DNA of 64,000 nt from Pseudomonadota bacterium (GTDB lineage: Bacteria > Pseudomonadota > Gammaproteobacteria > Steroidobacterales > Steroidobacteraceae): assembly GCA_021792555.1 (NCBI GenBank), contig JAJYUL010000003.1, positions 1-64,000 on the forward strand. The letters are read 5' to 3'. Positions within the stretch are counted from its first letter, which is position 1; every line of letters begins with the position of its first letter. Positions 16,996-26,028 of the stretch are shown in pieces. A program made the translations under genes and the position numbers. Below the pieces are notes generated by a model that saw nothing but the letters and a program-made list of their open reading frames with translations, was not told where the DNA came from and ran no database searches.

Positions 16996-18740
16996 GCCGC
17001 ATCGAGCTGCTCGTGCCGGATCTGGGCAACTTCAGCGAAGTGGCCGTGGTCGACGTGCTGGTCAAGGCCGGCGAGCGCATCGAGATCGACACGCCGCTGT
17101 TGACCCTCGAGACCGACAAGGCCTCGATGGACGTCCCGGCGACCTCCGCCGGGGTGATCGCCGAGCTGCTCGTGAAGGCCGGGGACAAAGTCTCCAAGGG
17201 CACACCGATCCTGCGGCTGGATACCGAAGCGGCTGCGCCGGCTGCACCGACTCCCGCGCCGGCCCCGGCGCCCGCGCCGACTCCCGCGCCTGCACCCGCT
17301 TCGGCTGCGGCGCCGGTGGCTGCGGCCGGCTTCGACCGCTCGACGCAGCTGCTGGTGCTCGGCGCCGGTCCGGGCGGCTATTCGGCAGCGTTCCGCGCCG
17401 CAGACCTCGGGCTGAAGGTGACGCTGGTCGAGCGCTGGCCCGCGCTCGGCGGAGTGTGTCTGAACGTCGGGTGCATTCCCTCCAAGGCGCTGCTGCACGC
17501 CGCCAAGGTGATCGACGAGGCCGCCGAGATGGGCGCGCACGGCATCAGCTTCGGGACACCCAAGATCGACCGCGCGAAACTGCGCGAGTGGAAGAACTCG
17601 GTGGTCGGCAAGCTCACCGGCGGCCTGACGCTGCTCGCCAAGCAGCGCAAGGTGGATGTGGTGCAGGGCGCCGGCACCTTCCTCGGCCCGAACCTCATCG
17701 AGGTGCGGGGCGAGCACGGCAGCGAGCGCATCCGCTTCGAGCAGTGCATCATCGCCGCGGGCTCCGAGGCGATCCGCCTGCCGGGCGTGCCCGAGGATCC
17801 GCGCCTCATCGACTCCACCGGCGCGCTCGAGCTCGAGGCGTTCAAGGGGCCGATGCTGGTGATCGGCGGCGGCATCATCGGCCTGGAGATGGCCTGCGTG
17901 TACGAGGCGCTCGGCACGCGTGTGACGGTGGTGGAGCTGACGGCGCAGCTCATCCCCGGCTGCGATCCGGATCTGGTCCGCCCGCTCGAGAAGCGGATCC
18001 GGCCGCGCTACGAGCAGATCCTGCTCGGCACCAAGGTGACGCGCGTCGAGGCGCTCGCCGAGGGCCTGCGCGTGAGCTTCGAGGGCGCGAAGGCGCCGGC
18101 AACGGCCACGTACGAGCGGGTGCTGGTCGCGGTCGGCCGGGCCCCGAACGGCAAGCGGATCGGCGCGCAGGCGGCCGGCGTGAACGTCTCGGAGCGCGGC
18201 TTCATTCCCGTCGACAGGCAGATGCGCACCAACGTCCCGCACATCTTCGCGATCGGCGACATCGTCGGGCAGCCCATGCTCGCGCACAAGGCGGTGCACG
18301 AGGCGAAGGTCGCCGCCGAAGTCGCGGCCGGACACAAGAGCGCATTCGATGCGCGGGTGATCCCGTCGGTCGCCTACACCGATCCGGAGATCGCCTGGGT
18401 GGGCCTGACGGAGACCGAAGCGAAGGCCAAGGGCCTGAAAGTCGAAAAGGCCGTGTTCCCGTGGGCGGCGAGCGGCCGCTCGCTCTCACTCGGCCGCGAT
18501 GAGGGCATGACCAAGCTGCTGTTCGACCCGGACACGCGCCGTGTGCTCGGCGGCGGCATCGTCGGCACCAATGCCGGGGAGCTGATCAGCGAAGTGGCGC
18601 TCGCGATCGAGATGGGCTGCGATGCGGCGGATATCGGCCTGACCATCCACCCGCACCCGACACTCTCGGAGACGGTGGGCGCGGCGGCCGAAGCGTTCGA
18701 AGGCACGCTGACGGATCTGTATATCCCGAAGAAGCGCTGA
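16992..18740 (+). CDS. lpdA: Dihydrolipoyl dehydrogenase (E3) with N-terminal lipoyl domain
   Basis: This 582-residue E3 is about 110 residues longer than the standard enzyme because a lipoyl domain (about 3-78; lysine in ETDKASMDV) and an Ala/Pro linker precede it. The FAD-binding GAGPGGYSAAFRAADLG, the redox-active disulfide GGVCLNVGCIPSKALL, the NAD-binding GGGIIGLEMA and the C-terminal HPHPTLSE with the catalytic His-Glu are all intact. It reoxidises dihydrolipoyl groups for the PDH complex. Lipoyl-E3 fusions are known in several proteobacteria. The start is GTG at 16992, overlapping aceF by four bases. Confidence 0.98.
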   Translation: MSRIELLVPDLGNFSEVAVVDVLVKAGERIEIDTPLLTLETDKASMDVPATSAGVIAELLVKAGDKVSKGTPILRLDTEAAAPAAPTPAPAPAPAPTPAPAPASAAAPVAAAGFDRSTQLLVLGAGPGGYSAAFRAADLGLKVTLVERWPALGGVCLNVGCIPSKALLHAAKVIDEAAEMGAHGISFGTPKIDRAKLREWKNSVVGKLTGGLTLLAKQRKVDVVQGAGTFLGPNLIEVRGEHGSERIRFEQCIIAAGSEAIRLPGVPEDPRLIDSTGALELEAFKGPMLVIGGGIIGLEMACVYEALGTRVTVVELTAQLIPGCDPDLVRPLEKRIRPRYEQILLGTKVTRVEALAEGLRVSFEGAKAPATATYERVLVAVGRAPNGKRIGAQAAGVNVSERGFIPVDRQMRTNVPHIFAIGDIVGQPMLAHKAVHEAKVAAEVAAGHKSAFDARVIPSVAYTDPEIAWVGLTETEAKAKGLKVEKAVFPWAASGRSLSLGRDEGMTKLLFDPDTRRVLGGGIVGTNAGELISEVALAIEMGCDAADIGLTIHPHPTLSETVGAAAEAFEGTLTDLYIPKKR

Positions 18741-18753
18741 GCGCGCTCAGCGC
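18734..18753. terminator. 20-bp perfect palindrome holding the lpdA and ligase stops
   Basis: GCGCTGAGCG is followed directly by its reverse complement CGCTCAGCGC. The TGA of lpdA and the opposite-strand TGA of the PaaK-like gene both lie inside. It may act as a two-way terminator; no U-tract follows. Confidence 0.45.
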
Positions 18754-20039
18754 GCCGCGGCGCGCCGCTCGATCAGCCGCGTGGCCTTGCCCGGGGCCCG
18801 CTCGAGGGTCCCGGGGCGGTGCACCGCGACCGCGATGCTCACCCCCACGTAGGTTTTGACCTGACGGGTCAGTTCGGCGGCGATCCGCCCCCGCGCCGCA
18901 TCGGCCTCGTATTCCCGCTCGAGCGTCTCGACGTGCAGCGTCAGCTCATCGAGCGGGCCCTGGCGGTTGATCTCGAGCTTGTAGTGCGGCGAGAGCCCCC
19001 CGGTGTGCGCGATCAGCGCCTCGAGCTGCGAGGGGAACACGTTGACGCCGTGAATGACCAGCATGTCGTCGGTGCGGGCGAACACCCGCGCGATGCGCCG
19101 CATCGGGCCGCGCTGCGGCGGCAGCAGCCGGGTCAGATCGCGCGTGCGGTAGCGGATCACCGGGAGAGCCTCCTTGGTGAGCGTGGTGAGCACCAGCTCG
19201 CCCTCCTCGCCGTCGCTCAGCACTCGCCCGGTATGCGGATCGATCACCTCCGGGTAGATGTGATCCTCCCACAGCGTCAGGCCCTCGGGGCCACCCGCGG
19301 TTTCGCAGGCCACCCCAGGACCCATGACCTCCGCAAGGCCATACAGATCGAACGCCTCGAGCCCCAGACGCGCCTGCAGCGCCGCGCGCGTCGTCTCGGT
19401 CCAGGGTTCGGCGCCGAAGATGCCGATGCGCAGCGAGCTCAGCTGCGCGTCGAGCCCGCGCCGCGTGAACGCCTCGGCCAGGTTCAGCGCGTAGGAGGGT
19501 GTGGCCATCAGGATGTCGGGGCGGAAATCCTCGATGAGCTCGACCTGCCAGCCGCTGCGCCCGCTCGAGACGGGGATCACCGTGCAGCCGAGCCGCTCGG
19601 CTCCCCAGTGCGAGCCGAGGCCGCCGGTGAACAGACCGTAGTCATAGGCGATGTGGACGATATCGCCGGTGCGGGCGCCGGCGGCGCGGATGCAGCGGCC
19701 CATCAGCGTGGTCCAGGTGTCGATGTCGCGCGCCGTATAGCCGACCACCGTGGGCTTGCCGGTCGTGCCGCTCGAGGTGTGGATGCGCACGACTTTCTCG
19801 CGCGGCACGGCGAACAGATCGAATGGATAGTTGACGCGGAAGTCCTGTTTGGTGAGGAACGGGAACCTGGCGAGGTCCTCGAGCGTGCGCAGATCATCCG
19901 GATGCACGCCCCGGTCGGCAAAGCTGTGCCGATAATGCGGGACGTTCTCCCAGGCGTGACGAATCGACCAGCGCAGGCGCTGCAGCTGCAGGTCCCGGAT
20001 CTGTTCGACCGACTGGCGTTCTGGCGCGTCGGTGCTCAT
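18747..20039 (-). CDS. Phenylacetate-CoA ligase-like (PaaK family) enzyme
   Basis: This 430-residue ANL-superfamily ligase of the PaaK type has the AMP-binding P-loop HTSSGTTGKPTVVGYT near residue 90, YDYGLFTGGLGSHWGAE, a YGLAEVMGPGVACE motif and the C-terminal TDDMLVIHGVNVFPSQLE hinge. PaaK enzymes form aryl-acetyl-CoA thioesters. No paa catabolic genes are nearby, so the true acid may be another aromatic or a short-chain acid. I start at the ATG at 20039 because GGGGG lies five bases upstream; the frame opens further to 20063. It is convergent with lpdA. Confidence 0.88.
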   Translation of the reverse strand: MSTDAPERQSVEQIRDLQLQRLRWSIRHAWENVPHYRHSFADRGVHPDDLRTLEDLARFPFLTKQDFRVNYPFDLFAVPREKVVRIHTSSGTTGKPTVVGYTARDIDTWTTLMGRCIRAAGARTGDIVHIAYDYGLFTGGLGSHWGAERLGCTVIPVSSGRSGWQVELIEDFRPDILMATPSYALNLAEAFTRRGLDAQLSSLRIGIFGAEPWTETTRAALQARLGLEAFDLYGLAEVMGPGVACETAGGPEGLTLWEDHIYPEVIDPHTGRVLSDGEEGELVLTTLTKEALPVIRYRTRDLTRLLPPQRGPMRRIARVFARTDDMLVIHGVNVFPSQLEALIAHTGGLSPHYKLEINRQGPLDELTLHVETLEREYEADAARGRIAAELTRQVKTYVGVSIAVAVHRPGTLERAPGKATRLIERRAAAR

Positions 20040-20363
20040 CGTGCCCCCGCCGCTCAATCCCATGTGCGGTCCTCAGGTCCGCAGATACCCCCCGAGTCTA
20101 GCAGCGCCGCTGCGGCCGAGGCCCCGGGGCGCCCAGAGTGTGCGCGAGTGCTCGAACCGCGCAGGTCCGCTTGCGCGCCAGGCGCGCCGTCTCCCTCCCT
20201 TCGCCTTCGGCCGCACGGCGGCTCCGCGCGGGGCGCCCCGGACGCGGCTGAAATGGTCAGGGCCGCGCTTGTGTTACCATCCGCTGGCCTGGAACAGCCC
20301 CTGCGGCCAGGGAGCGGTCAGAACAACAAGCTACTGCATGCGTTCCACTGAAGGGGGATGCCC
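20040..20363. other. Intergenic region, no gene seen
   Basis: These 324 bases separate the divergent PaaK-like and aqpZ genes. Short frames listed here are antisense or out-of-frame shadows. The region must contain both promoters, but I see no consensus -35/-10 pair. The only clear signal is AAGGGGG at 20351-20357, the ribosome site of aqpZ. Confidence 0.5.
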
Positions 20364-21071
20364 ATGTACAAGCGTCTGGCGGCGGAGTTCTTCGGAACGT
20401 TCTGGCTGGTGCTCGGCGGCTGCGGCGCCGCCGTGCTGGATGCGGCCTATCCGCATCTCGGCATCGGCTTTCTCGGGGTCGCGCTCGCGTTCGGCCTCAC
20501 GGTCCTCACCATGGTGTACGCAGTCGGAGCGATCTCCGGCGGGCACTTCAATCCCGCGGTGACGCTGGGTCTGTTCGCCGGCGGGCGGTTCGGCGCACGG
20601 GAGGTGATTCCCTACATCATCGTGCAGGTGATCGGCTCGATCGCCGCTGCCGCGGTGCTGTATGCGATCGCCACCGGCAAGCCGGGCTTCAGCGCCTCGG
20701 CGAGCGGTTTCGCGTCCAACGGCTACGGCGCGCACTCGCCCGGCGGCTACTCCATGCAAGCGGTGATGGTCAGCGAGTTCGTGCTGACCGGGATGTTCGT
20801 GTTCGTCATCCAGGGCGCCACGGACCGGCGGGCCCCGGCGGGCTTCGCGGGGCTGGCCATCGGACTGACGCTGACCATCATCCATCTGATCAGCATCCCC
20901 GTCGACAACACTTCGGTGAACCCGGCGCGCAGCACCGGCGTCGCTCTGTTCCAGGGCGGCTGGGCGGTGCACCAGCTGTGGCTGTTCTGGGTGATGCCGC
21001 TCGCCGGCGGCGTCGCGGGCGGCCTGATCTACCGTCTGCTGCTCGAGGAGCGCGCCGCGGCCGGCGCTTAG
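20364..21071 (+). CDS. aqpZ: Aquaporin Z
   Basis: This 235-residue MIP-family water channel has six membrane helices and both half-helix motifs, HFNPAVTLG (first NPA) and SVNPARSTG (second NPA with the selectivity-filter Arg). The N-terminus [16 protein letters not shown] matches AqpZ. The start at the second ATG (20364) is preferred over 20358: it gives the family N-terminus and places AGGGGG six bases upstream. It is likely monocistronic. It converges on the DUF1841 gene through GGCGC-TTAG-GCGCC, with its TAG in the loop. Confidence 0.96.
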   Translation: MYKRLAAEFFGTFWLVLGGCGAAVLDAAYPHLGIGFLGVALAFGLTVLTMVYAVGAISGGHFNPAVTLGLFAGGRFGAREVIPYIIVQVIGSIAAAAVLYAIATGKPGFSASASGFASNGYGAHSPGGYSMQAVMVSEFVLTGMFVFVIQGATDRRAPAGFAGLAIGLTLTIIHLISIPVDNTSVNPARSTGVALFQGGWAVHQLWLFWVMPLAGGVAGGLIYRLLLEERAAAGA

Positions 21072-21086
21072 GCGCCGCCTGAGCCC

Positions 21087-21515
21087 CTAGAGCGACTGCA
21101 GGCGCTGCAGGTAGCGCTGCTCATCGGGCATGCGCCCGGCCCGTTGGGCCTCCCACAGCGCCTCGGCGAGCCGCTCCAGCATGGCGTGCTCCGCGGCGTG
21201 CGCACTGCCGAGCCGGGCGGTGAGGTCGCGGTGGATCCGCGCGATTCCCGCCGGCCGGTCGGTTGCCACCTGCTCGCGGATCGCCAGATGCAGGCTCATG
21301 TGCAGGAAGGGGTTCTGCCGTCCGCCCTCCGGGGTGAACTCCGCTTCGAGCGCTTCGGGGGACTCGAGCAGCGGCAGGTACTCGCGGTGCTCGGCGATCA
21401 CGGCGGCAATCTGTCCCTCGAGCGGCTCGAGCGGCTGCTGCGCGCTGAACTTGCGCCACGCCTCGAGGTACATCCGGCGCAGCTGCTCGCGGCTTTGCTG
21501 GGCAAATATCGGCAT
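21087..21515 (-). CDS. DUF1841 family protein
   Basis: This 142-residue soluble protein matches DUF1841: MYLEAWRKF near the N-terminus, NPFLHMSLHLAIREQ in the middle and HAMLERLAEALWEAQR near the end. The family is widespread in beta- and gammaproteobacteria and has no assigned function. The ATG at 21515 lies five bases after the nth stop, so it is the last gene of an rnfB-nth-DUF1841 run, possibly read through from metG. Confidence 0.85.
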   Translation of the reverse strand: MPIFAQQSREQLRRMYLEAWRKFSAQQPLEPLEGQIAAVIAEHREYLPLLESPEALEAEFTPEGGRQNPFLHMSLHLAIREQVATDRPAGIARIHRDLTARLGSAHAAEHAMLERLAEALWEAQRAGRMPDEQRYLQRLQSL

Positions 21516-21520
21516 TGGAC

Positions 21521-22213
21521 TTAATCGGCTCTCTTGCGCCGGGGCATGCGGCCGGGCGGTGTCCGGCGCGCCGGCGGCGGCGCGGCGCTCTTGTGAGGAT
21601 ACTCGCACAGGTCCGCCAGAATGCAGCTCGGGCAGTGCGGGGCGCGCGCCGTGCAGACGTAGCGGCCGTGCAGCAGCAGCCAATGGTGCGCGTCGCGCTT
21701 GAACTCGGCCGGGGTGTTGCGTGTCAGGACCTGCTCGACCGCGAGCGGCGTGCGCCCGGGCGCGAGTCCGGTGCGGTTGGCCACCCGGAAGATGTGCGTG
21801 TCGACGGCGATGTGATCCTCGCCGAAGGCGATGTTGAGGATGATGTTCGCGGTCTTGCGGCCGACCCCGGGCAGCGCTTCGAGCGCGGCGCGCTCGCGGG
21901 GCACCTCGCCGCCGTGGCGCTCGAGGATCTGGCGGCTGAGCCCGATGAGGTTGCGCGACTTGGCGTTGTAGAGCCCGACCGAGCGCAGGTAGGGCTTGAC
22001 GCCCTCGACGCCGAGTTCGACCAGCGAGCGCGGCGTGTTGGCGAGCGGAAAGAGCTTGCGGGTGGCCGCGTTGACGCTCTTGTCCGTCGTGTGGGCCGAG
22101 AGCATGACTGCGACCAGCAGCTCGAAGGCGCTCGAATACTCGAGCTCGCTGCGCGGCTGGGGATTCGCCGCGCGCAGCCGGCGGTACAGGGCGCGGCGGG
22201 TGGCCGGATGCAT
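21521..22213 (-). CDS. nth: Endonuclease III
   Basis: This 230-residue base-excision glycosylase/AP lyase removes oxidised pyrimidines. The helix-hairpin-helix LPGVGRKTANIILN contains the catalytic lysine, and VDTHIFRVANR holds the catalytic aspartate. A C-x6-C-x2-C-x5-C set near the end binds [4Fe-4S]. The ATG at 22213 has GGGAG ten bases upstream. A GTG at 22222 would overlap the rnfB stop by four bases and is the alternative start. The C-terminus is extended by about 20 basic, Pro-rich residues. Confidence 0.96.
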   Translation of the reverse strand: MHPATRRALYRRLRAANPQPRSELEYSSAFELLVAVMLSAHTTDKSVNAATRKLFPLANTPRSLVELGVEGVKPYLRSVGLYNAKSRNLIGLSRQILERHGGEVPRERAALEALPGVGRKTANIILNIAFGEDHIAVDTHIFRVANRTGLAPGRTPLAVEQVLTRNTPAEFKRDAHHWLLLHGRYVCTARAPHCPSCILADLCEYPHKSAAPPPARRTPPGRMPRRKRAD

Positions 22214-22218
22214 CGTGG

Positions 22219-22776
22219 TCACGCTCCCGGGGGTCCGCCGTTCTCGGCCAGGCGCTTGCGCGCAGCGAGCAGCGCAGCGCGTTCTCGCGCGCGCCGTTCG
22301 ATCCGCGCCGTGTGCGCGGCATAGCGCAGGCGGTTGGCGGCGGGCTCGGGCGGCGGAGGCATCGCGGGCGGCGCCGCACGCGCCACCAGGGTGATGCAGT
22401 CGACCGGGCAGGGCGCGATGCACAGCTCGCAGCCGGTGCACAGCTCAGCGACCACCGTGTGCAGGTGCTTGCGTGCCCCGATGATGGCGTCGACGGGGCA
22501 GGGCGGCAGGCACTTGGCGCAGCCGATGCACGCCTGCTCGTCGATGCGCGCGATGAGCGGCGGCCCCTCGGTGCCGTTCGCGGGGTTCAGCGGCAGCGGC
22601 GCGCGCGCGAGCAGCGCGGCCAGCCGGCCGATCACGGCCGCGCCCCCGGGCGGACACTGATTGATCTCGGCCTGCCCGCGGGCGATGGCCTCGGCATACG
22701 GGCGGCAGCCGGCGTAGCCGCAGCGCGTGCACTGCGTCTGCGGCAGCAGAGCCTCGATGGCGTCGGCGCGGTTCAC
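22219..22776 (-). CDS. rnfB: RnfB/RsxB-like ferredoxin protein (solitary)
   Basis: This 185-residue protein has the RnfB Fe-S region [17 protein letters not shown] and two [4Fe-4S] ferredoxin motifs ([12 protein letters not shown] and [12 protein letters not shown]). The N-terminal membrane helix of canonical RnfB is missing, and the tail is Ala/Arg-rich. No rnfA, C, D, G or E is present, although nth adjacency is the usual position of the complete rnf/rsx operon. A soluble ferredoxin role is therefore more likely than membrane pumping; this is inference. The start is GTG at 22776. Confidence 0.88.
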   Translation of the reverse strand: MNRADAIEALLPQTQCTRCGYAGCRPYAEAIARGQAEINQCPPGGAAVIGRLAALLARAPLPLNPANGTEGPPLIARIDEQACIGCAKCLPPCPVDAIIGARKHLHTVVAELCTGCELCIAPCPVDCITLVARAAPPAMPPPPEPAANRLRYAAHTARIERRARERAALLAARKRLAENGGPPGA

Positions 22777-22794
22777 GGCACGCTCGCGGCGGGT

Positions 22795-24852
22795 TCAGCT
22801 GATGCGCATGCCCGGGACGGCGCCCGCATCCGGGCTGAGCAGGAACGGTCCGCCCTGCGGGCCGCTCGCGGCGAGCACCATCCCCTCGGAGAGCCCGAAT
22901 TTCATCTTGCGCGGCGCGAGGTTGGCCACCATCACCGTCAGGCGGCCGACGAGCGTGGCCGGGTCGTAGGCGGCCTTGATGCCCGCGAACACGGTGCGCG
23001 TCTCGGTGCCCAGATCGAGCGTGAGCTTCAGCAGCTTGTCCGCGCCGGCGACGGCCTCGGCCGCGGCGATGCGCGCCACACGCAGGTCGACCTGCTTGAA
23101 GGCATCGAGCGAGAGGGTGGCCGGCGCCTCGGCGGCGCTCTGCGCCGGCGCGGCTGCGGGCGGCTTCGGCTCGGCGGGCGGCTCGAGCAGCGCATCGAGC
23201 TGCTTCGGATCGACGCGCGTCATGAGGTGCTGGTAGGGCTCGATGCGCCGCGGGGGCTCGAGCGCATCGGCGAAGGTCAATGCCCGATCGAGCCCGAACA
23301 GCTCGCGCGCCACGCGTTCGGCCACCGCCGGCAGCACCGGGGCGAGCAGGCAGGTGAGGGTCTTGAAGCTGTACAGCGCCCGCGCGCAGCTGTCCTGCAG
23401 CGCTTCGCGCTGCGCGGGGTCCTTGGCGAGCACCCAGGGCTGGCGTGCGTCGAACTCCTGGTTCACCCGGTCGGCGAACGCCATGATCTCGCGCATCGCG
23501 CGGCCGAACTCGCGCGCGTCGTAGCTGGCGCGCACCTGCTCGAGCACTTCCCGCGCCCGCTGCGTGAGCGCCTCGGTGCCGCCCGGATAGTCGATCGCGC
23601 CGCCGAAGTGACGGCTGATGAAGGGGGCGGCGCGGCTGGCGATGTTGACGTACTTGCCGATGAGGTCGCTGTTGACGCGGGCGAGAAAGTCGGCGGGATT
23701 GAAATCCAGGTCTTCCACGTTCGCGTTGAGCTTGGCGGCGATGTAGTAGCGCAGCCACTCGGGGTTCATGCCGAGCTCGAGATAGCGCAGCGGACTGATG
23801 CCGGTGCCGCGCGACTTCGACATCTTCGCGCCCGAGACGGTGATGAAGCCGTGCACGTGCACGTTGTCGGGGGTGCGGTAGGGCGCGCCCGCGAAGTGCA
23901 GCATCGCCGGCCAGAACAGCGTATGGAAGTAGATGATGTCCTTGCCGATGAAGTGGACCTGGCGCGTATCGGGAGCGGTGAGGAAGTCCTCGAACGAGCG
24001 CAGCTCGCCGTTGGCGCGCGCCTTGCCGCTCTCGAAGTAGCTCTTGAGCGCGGCCAGGTAGCCGATCGGCGCGTCCAGCCAGACGTAGAAGAATTTCCCC
24101 GGCGCATCGGGAATGGGGATGCCGAAGTACGGCGCGTCGCGGGAGATGTCCCAGTCCCCGAGCGCCTGCTCGCCCTTGCCGGCGAGCCATTCGCGCGCCT
24201 TGTTGGCGACCTGCGGCTGCACGTGGCCGGCCACCGCCAGCCACTCGTGCAGGAAGGCCACGCAGCGCGCATCGGAGAGCCGGAAGAAGAAGTGCTCGGA
24301 GCTCTTCAGCACCGGCTTCGCGCCGGTGAGCGCCGAGTACGGCGCGATGAGCTCGGTCGGCGCGTACACGCTGCCGCAGACCTCGCAGGCGTCGCCGTAC
24401 TGGTCTTTGGCGTGGCACTTGGGGCACTCGCCCTTGATGTAGCGGTCGGCGAGGAACATGCCCTTGACGGGGTCGAAGAACTGCTCGATGGGCTTCGAAT
24501 AGACGAGGCCGGCGGCCTTCAGGCGCCGGTAGATGTCCTGGGAGAGCGCAGTGTTCTCGGGCGAGTGGGTCGAGTGCCAGTGGTCGAACCCGATGTGGAA
24601 GCCCTCCAGATAGCGCGCCCGGCCGGCGCCGATGCGCGCCACGAGCTGCTCCGGGGTGATGTGCTCGGCTTCGGCCTTGAGCATGATGGGCGCCCCGTGG
24701 GCGTCGTCCGCGCCGACGAAATGCACCCGTTTGCCCTGCAGGCGCTCGAAGCGCACCCAGATGTCGGCCTGGATGTACTCCATGATGTGCCCGATGTGGA
24801 ACGGGCCGTTCGCATAGGGCAGGGCGGTGGTGACGAAGAATGTCTCGCTCAT
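22795..24852 (-). CDS. metG: Methionyl-tRNA synthetase
   Basis: This 685-residue class I synthetase charges tRNA-Met. HIGH-type [10 protein letters not shown] is near residue 20, the zinc knuckle uses CPKCHAK and CEVCG (about 145-165), and KMSKS is in [12 protein letters not shown]-terminal OB-fold tRNA-binding domain (about 575-685) promotes dimerisation. TAAACT lies exactly six bases before the ATG and no Shine-Dalgarno is visible, so it may be leaderless. It is followed at 18 bases by rnfB. Confidence 0.98.
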   Translation of the reverse strand: MSETFFVTTALPYANGPFHIGHIMEYIQADIWVRFERLQGKRVHFVGADDAHGAPIMLKAEAEHITPEQLVARIGAGRARYLEGFHIGFDHWHSTHSPENTALSQDIYRRLKAAGLVYSKPIEQFFDPVKGMFLADRYIKGECPKCHAKDQYGDACEVCGSVYAPTELIAPYSALTGAKPVLKSSEHFFFRLSDARCVAFLHEWLAVAGHVQPQVANKAREWLAGKGEQALGDWDISRDAPYFGIPIPDAPGKFFYVWLDAPIGYLAALKSYFESGKARANGELRSFEDFLTAPDTRQVHFIGKDIIYFHTLFWPAMLHFAGAPYRTPDNVHVHGFITVSGAKMSKSRGTGISPLRYLELGMNPEWLRYYIAAKLNANVEDLDFNPADFLARVNSDLIGKYVNIASRAAPFISRHFGGAIDYPGGTEALTQRAREVLEQVRASYDAREFGRAMREIMAFADRVNQEFDARQPWVLAKDPAQREALQDSCARALYSFKTLTCLLAPVLPAVAERVARELFGLDRALTFADALEPPRRIEPYQHLMTRVDPKQLDALLEPPAEPKPPAAAPAQSAAEAPATLSLDAFKQVDLRVARIAAAEAVAGADKLLKLTLDLGTETRTVFAGIKAAYDPATLVGRLTVMVANLAPRKMKFGLSEGMVLAASGPQGGPFLLSPDAGAVPGMRIS

Positions 24853-24864
24853 CCGGCCAGTTTA
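24853..24864 (-). promoter_or_regulatory. TAAACT -10-like box abutting the metG start
   Basis: On the minus strand TAAACT (24859-24864) is followed by six bases and the metG ATG. The same hexamer and spacing occur before the rhomboid gene. No strong -35 is seen. Confidence 0.45.
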
Positions 24865-24953
24865 CCGGCAGCGGGGGGACTGCGACAGTCGCGGGCGCTC
24901 GCAGGCCCGCGAGCGCCTGTGCGCGGCGCGGCGTGCGCCAGGGGCAGCGGCGC

Positions 24954-26015
24954 TCAGCCGGTGTCCTTCAGCCCCTCGAAGCGCGACTTGTTGATGGCCT
25001 TATTGTAGGCCTCGCGGGGGCTGACCTGCCCCTGATCGAGCAGCTGTTGAATCGCCGAGTCCATGGTGCGCATGCCGAACTGGGCGCCCGACTGCATGGT
25101 GTTCTCCAGCTGATCGAGCTTGCCCTGGCGGATCAGGCTCGCCGCCGCCGGGGTGTTGATCAGGATCTCGAGCGCCGCCACGCGCCCCTGTCGGTCGGCG
25201 CGCTGCAGCAGCTGCTGGGAGATCACCCCGCGCAGCGAGGTCGAGAGCATGGCGCGCACGTGCGATTGCTTGTCGGCCGGGAACACGTTGACCATGCGAT
25301 CGACGGTCTGGGCCGCGCCGTTGGTGTGCAGGGTGCCCATCACCAGAATGCCCGTCTCGGCCGCGGTCACCGCAATACTCATGGTCTCAAGATCGCGCAA
25401 CTCGCCGACCAGGATGACGTCCGGGTCTTCGCGCAGGGCCGAATGCAGCGCGGCGGCGAAGCTCGAGCTGTGCACGCCGATTTCCCGCTGGCTGATCAGG
25501 CAGTTCTTGCGCTGGTGCACGAACTCGATGGGGTCCTCGATGGTGAGGATGTGACCCTTCTCGCGCGTGTTGATGTCGTCGATCATCGCTGCGAGCGTGG
25601 TCGACTTGCCCGAGCCGGTTTTGCCCGTGACCAGCACCAGCCCGTTGTTGGCGCGGCAGAGCTGGGCGACCGAGGCCGGCATGGCGAGCTGCTCGAGCGT
25701 GAGCGCCGTGGAGGGGATGGCGCGGAACACCGCGCCCATGCCGTTCAGCTGCCGCAGCACGTTGACGCGAAAGCGGCCGCGCTCGGGGATGGTGTAGGCG
25801 AAGTCCGCCCCGTCGTGCGCCTCGAAGCGATCCGCGGCGATCTTCGGCATGATCTCGTAGAGCGCCTGTTTGACGAACTCCTGACCGAGCGGCTCCTTCT
25901 TCAGCGGCATCAGATCGCCGTACAGGCGGATGCGCGGGGGCTCCCCGGCGATGAAGTGCAGGTCCGAGCCGCGCTTCTGCAGGATCTCGAGCAGCAGAGA
26001 GTCGATGGTCGCCAC
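24954..26015 (-). CDS. PilT-type pilus retraction ATPase (first paralogue)
   Basis: This 353-residue protein of the PilT/GspE secretion ATPase superfamily has an N-terminal PAS-like region, Walker A GKTGSGKSTTLAAM near residue 130, the Asp box ILTIEDPIEF, Walker B REDPDVILVGELRDLET and the His box ETGILVMGTLHTNG. Such hexameric motors depolymerise type IV pilins. Features are closer to PilT than to PilU. No other pil gene is in the window. The start is GTG at 26015, 13 bases after the neighbouring paralogue, so the two are cotranscribed with the kinase gene. Confidence 0.92.
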   Translation of the reverse strand: MATIDSLLLEILQKRGSDLHFIAGEPPRIRLYGDLMPLKKEPLGQEFVKQALYEIMPKIAADRFEAHDGADFAYTIPERGRFRVNVLRQLNGMGAVFRAIPSTALTLEQLAMPASVAQLCRANNGLVLVTGKTGSGKSTTLAAMIDDINTREKGHILTIEDPIEFVHQRKNCLISQREIGVHSSSFAAALHSALREDPDVILVGELRDLETMSIAVTAAETGILVMGTLHTNGAAQTVDRMVNVFPADKQSHVRAMLSTSLRGVISQQLLQRADRQGRVAALEILINTPAAASLIRQGKLDQLENTMQSGAQFGMRTMDSAIQQLLDQGQVSPREAYNKAINKSRFEGLKDTG

Positions 26016-26028
26016 GGTTCGTCCGCCC

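Noticed and set aside
20040-20363. Possible small gene or RNA in the gap before aqpZ
   Set aside because: No start with a ribosome site, no paired structure beyond GC background and no tRNA-like fold was found.
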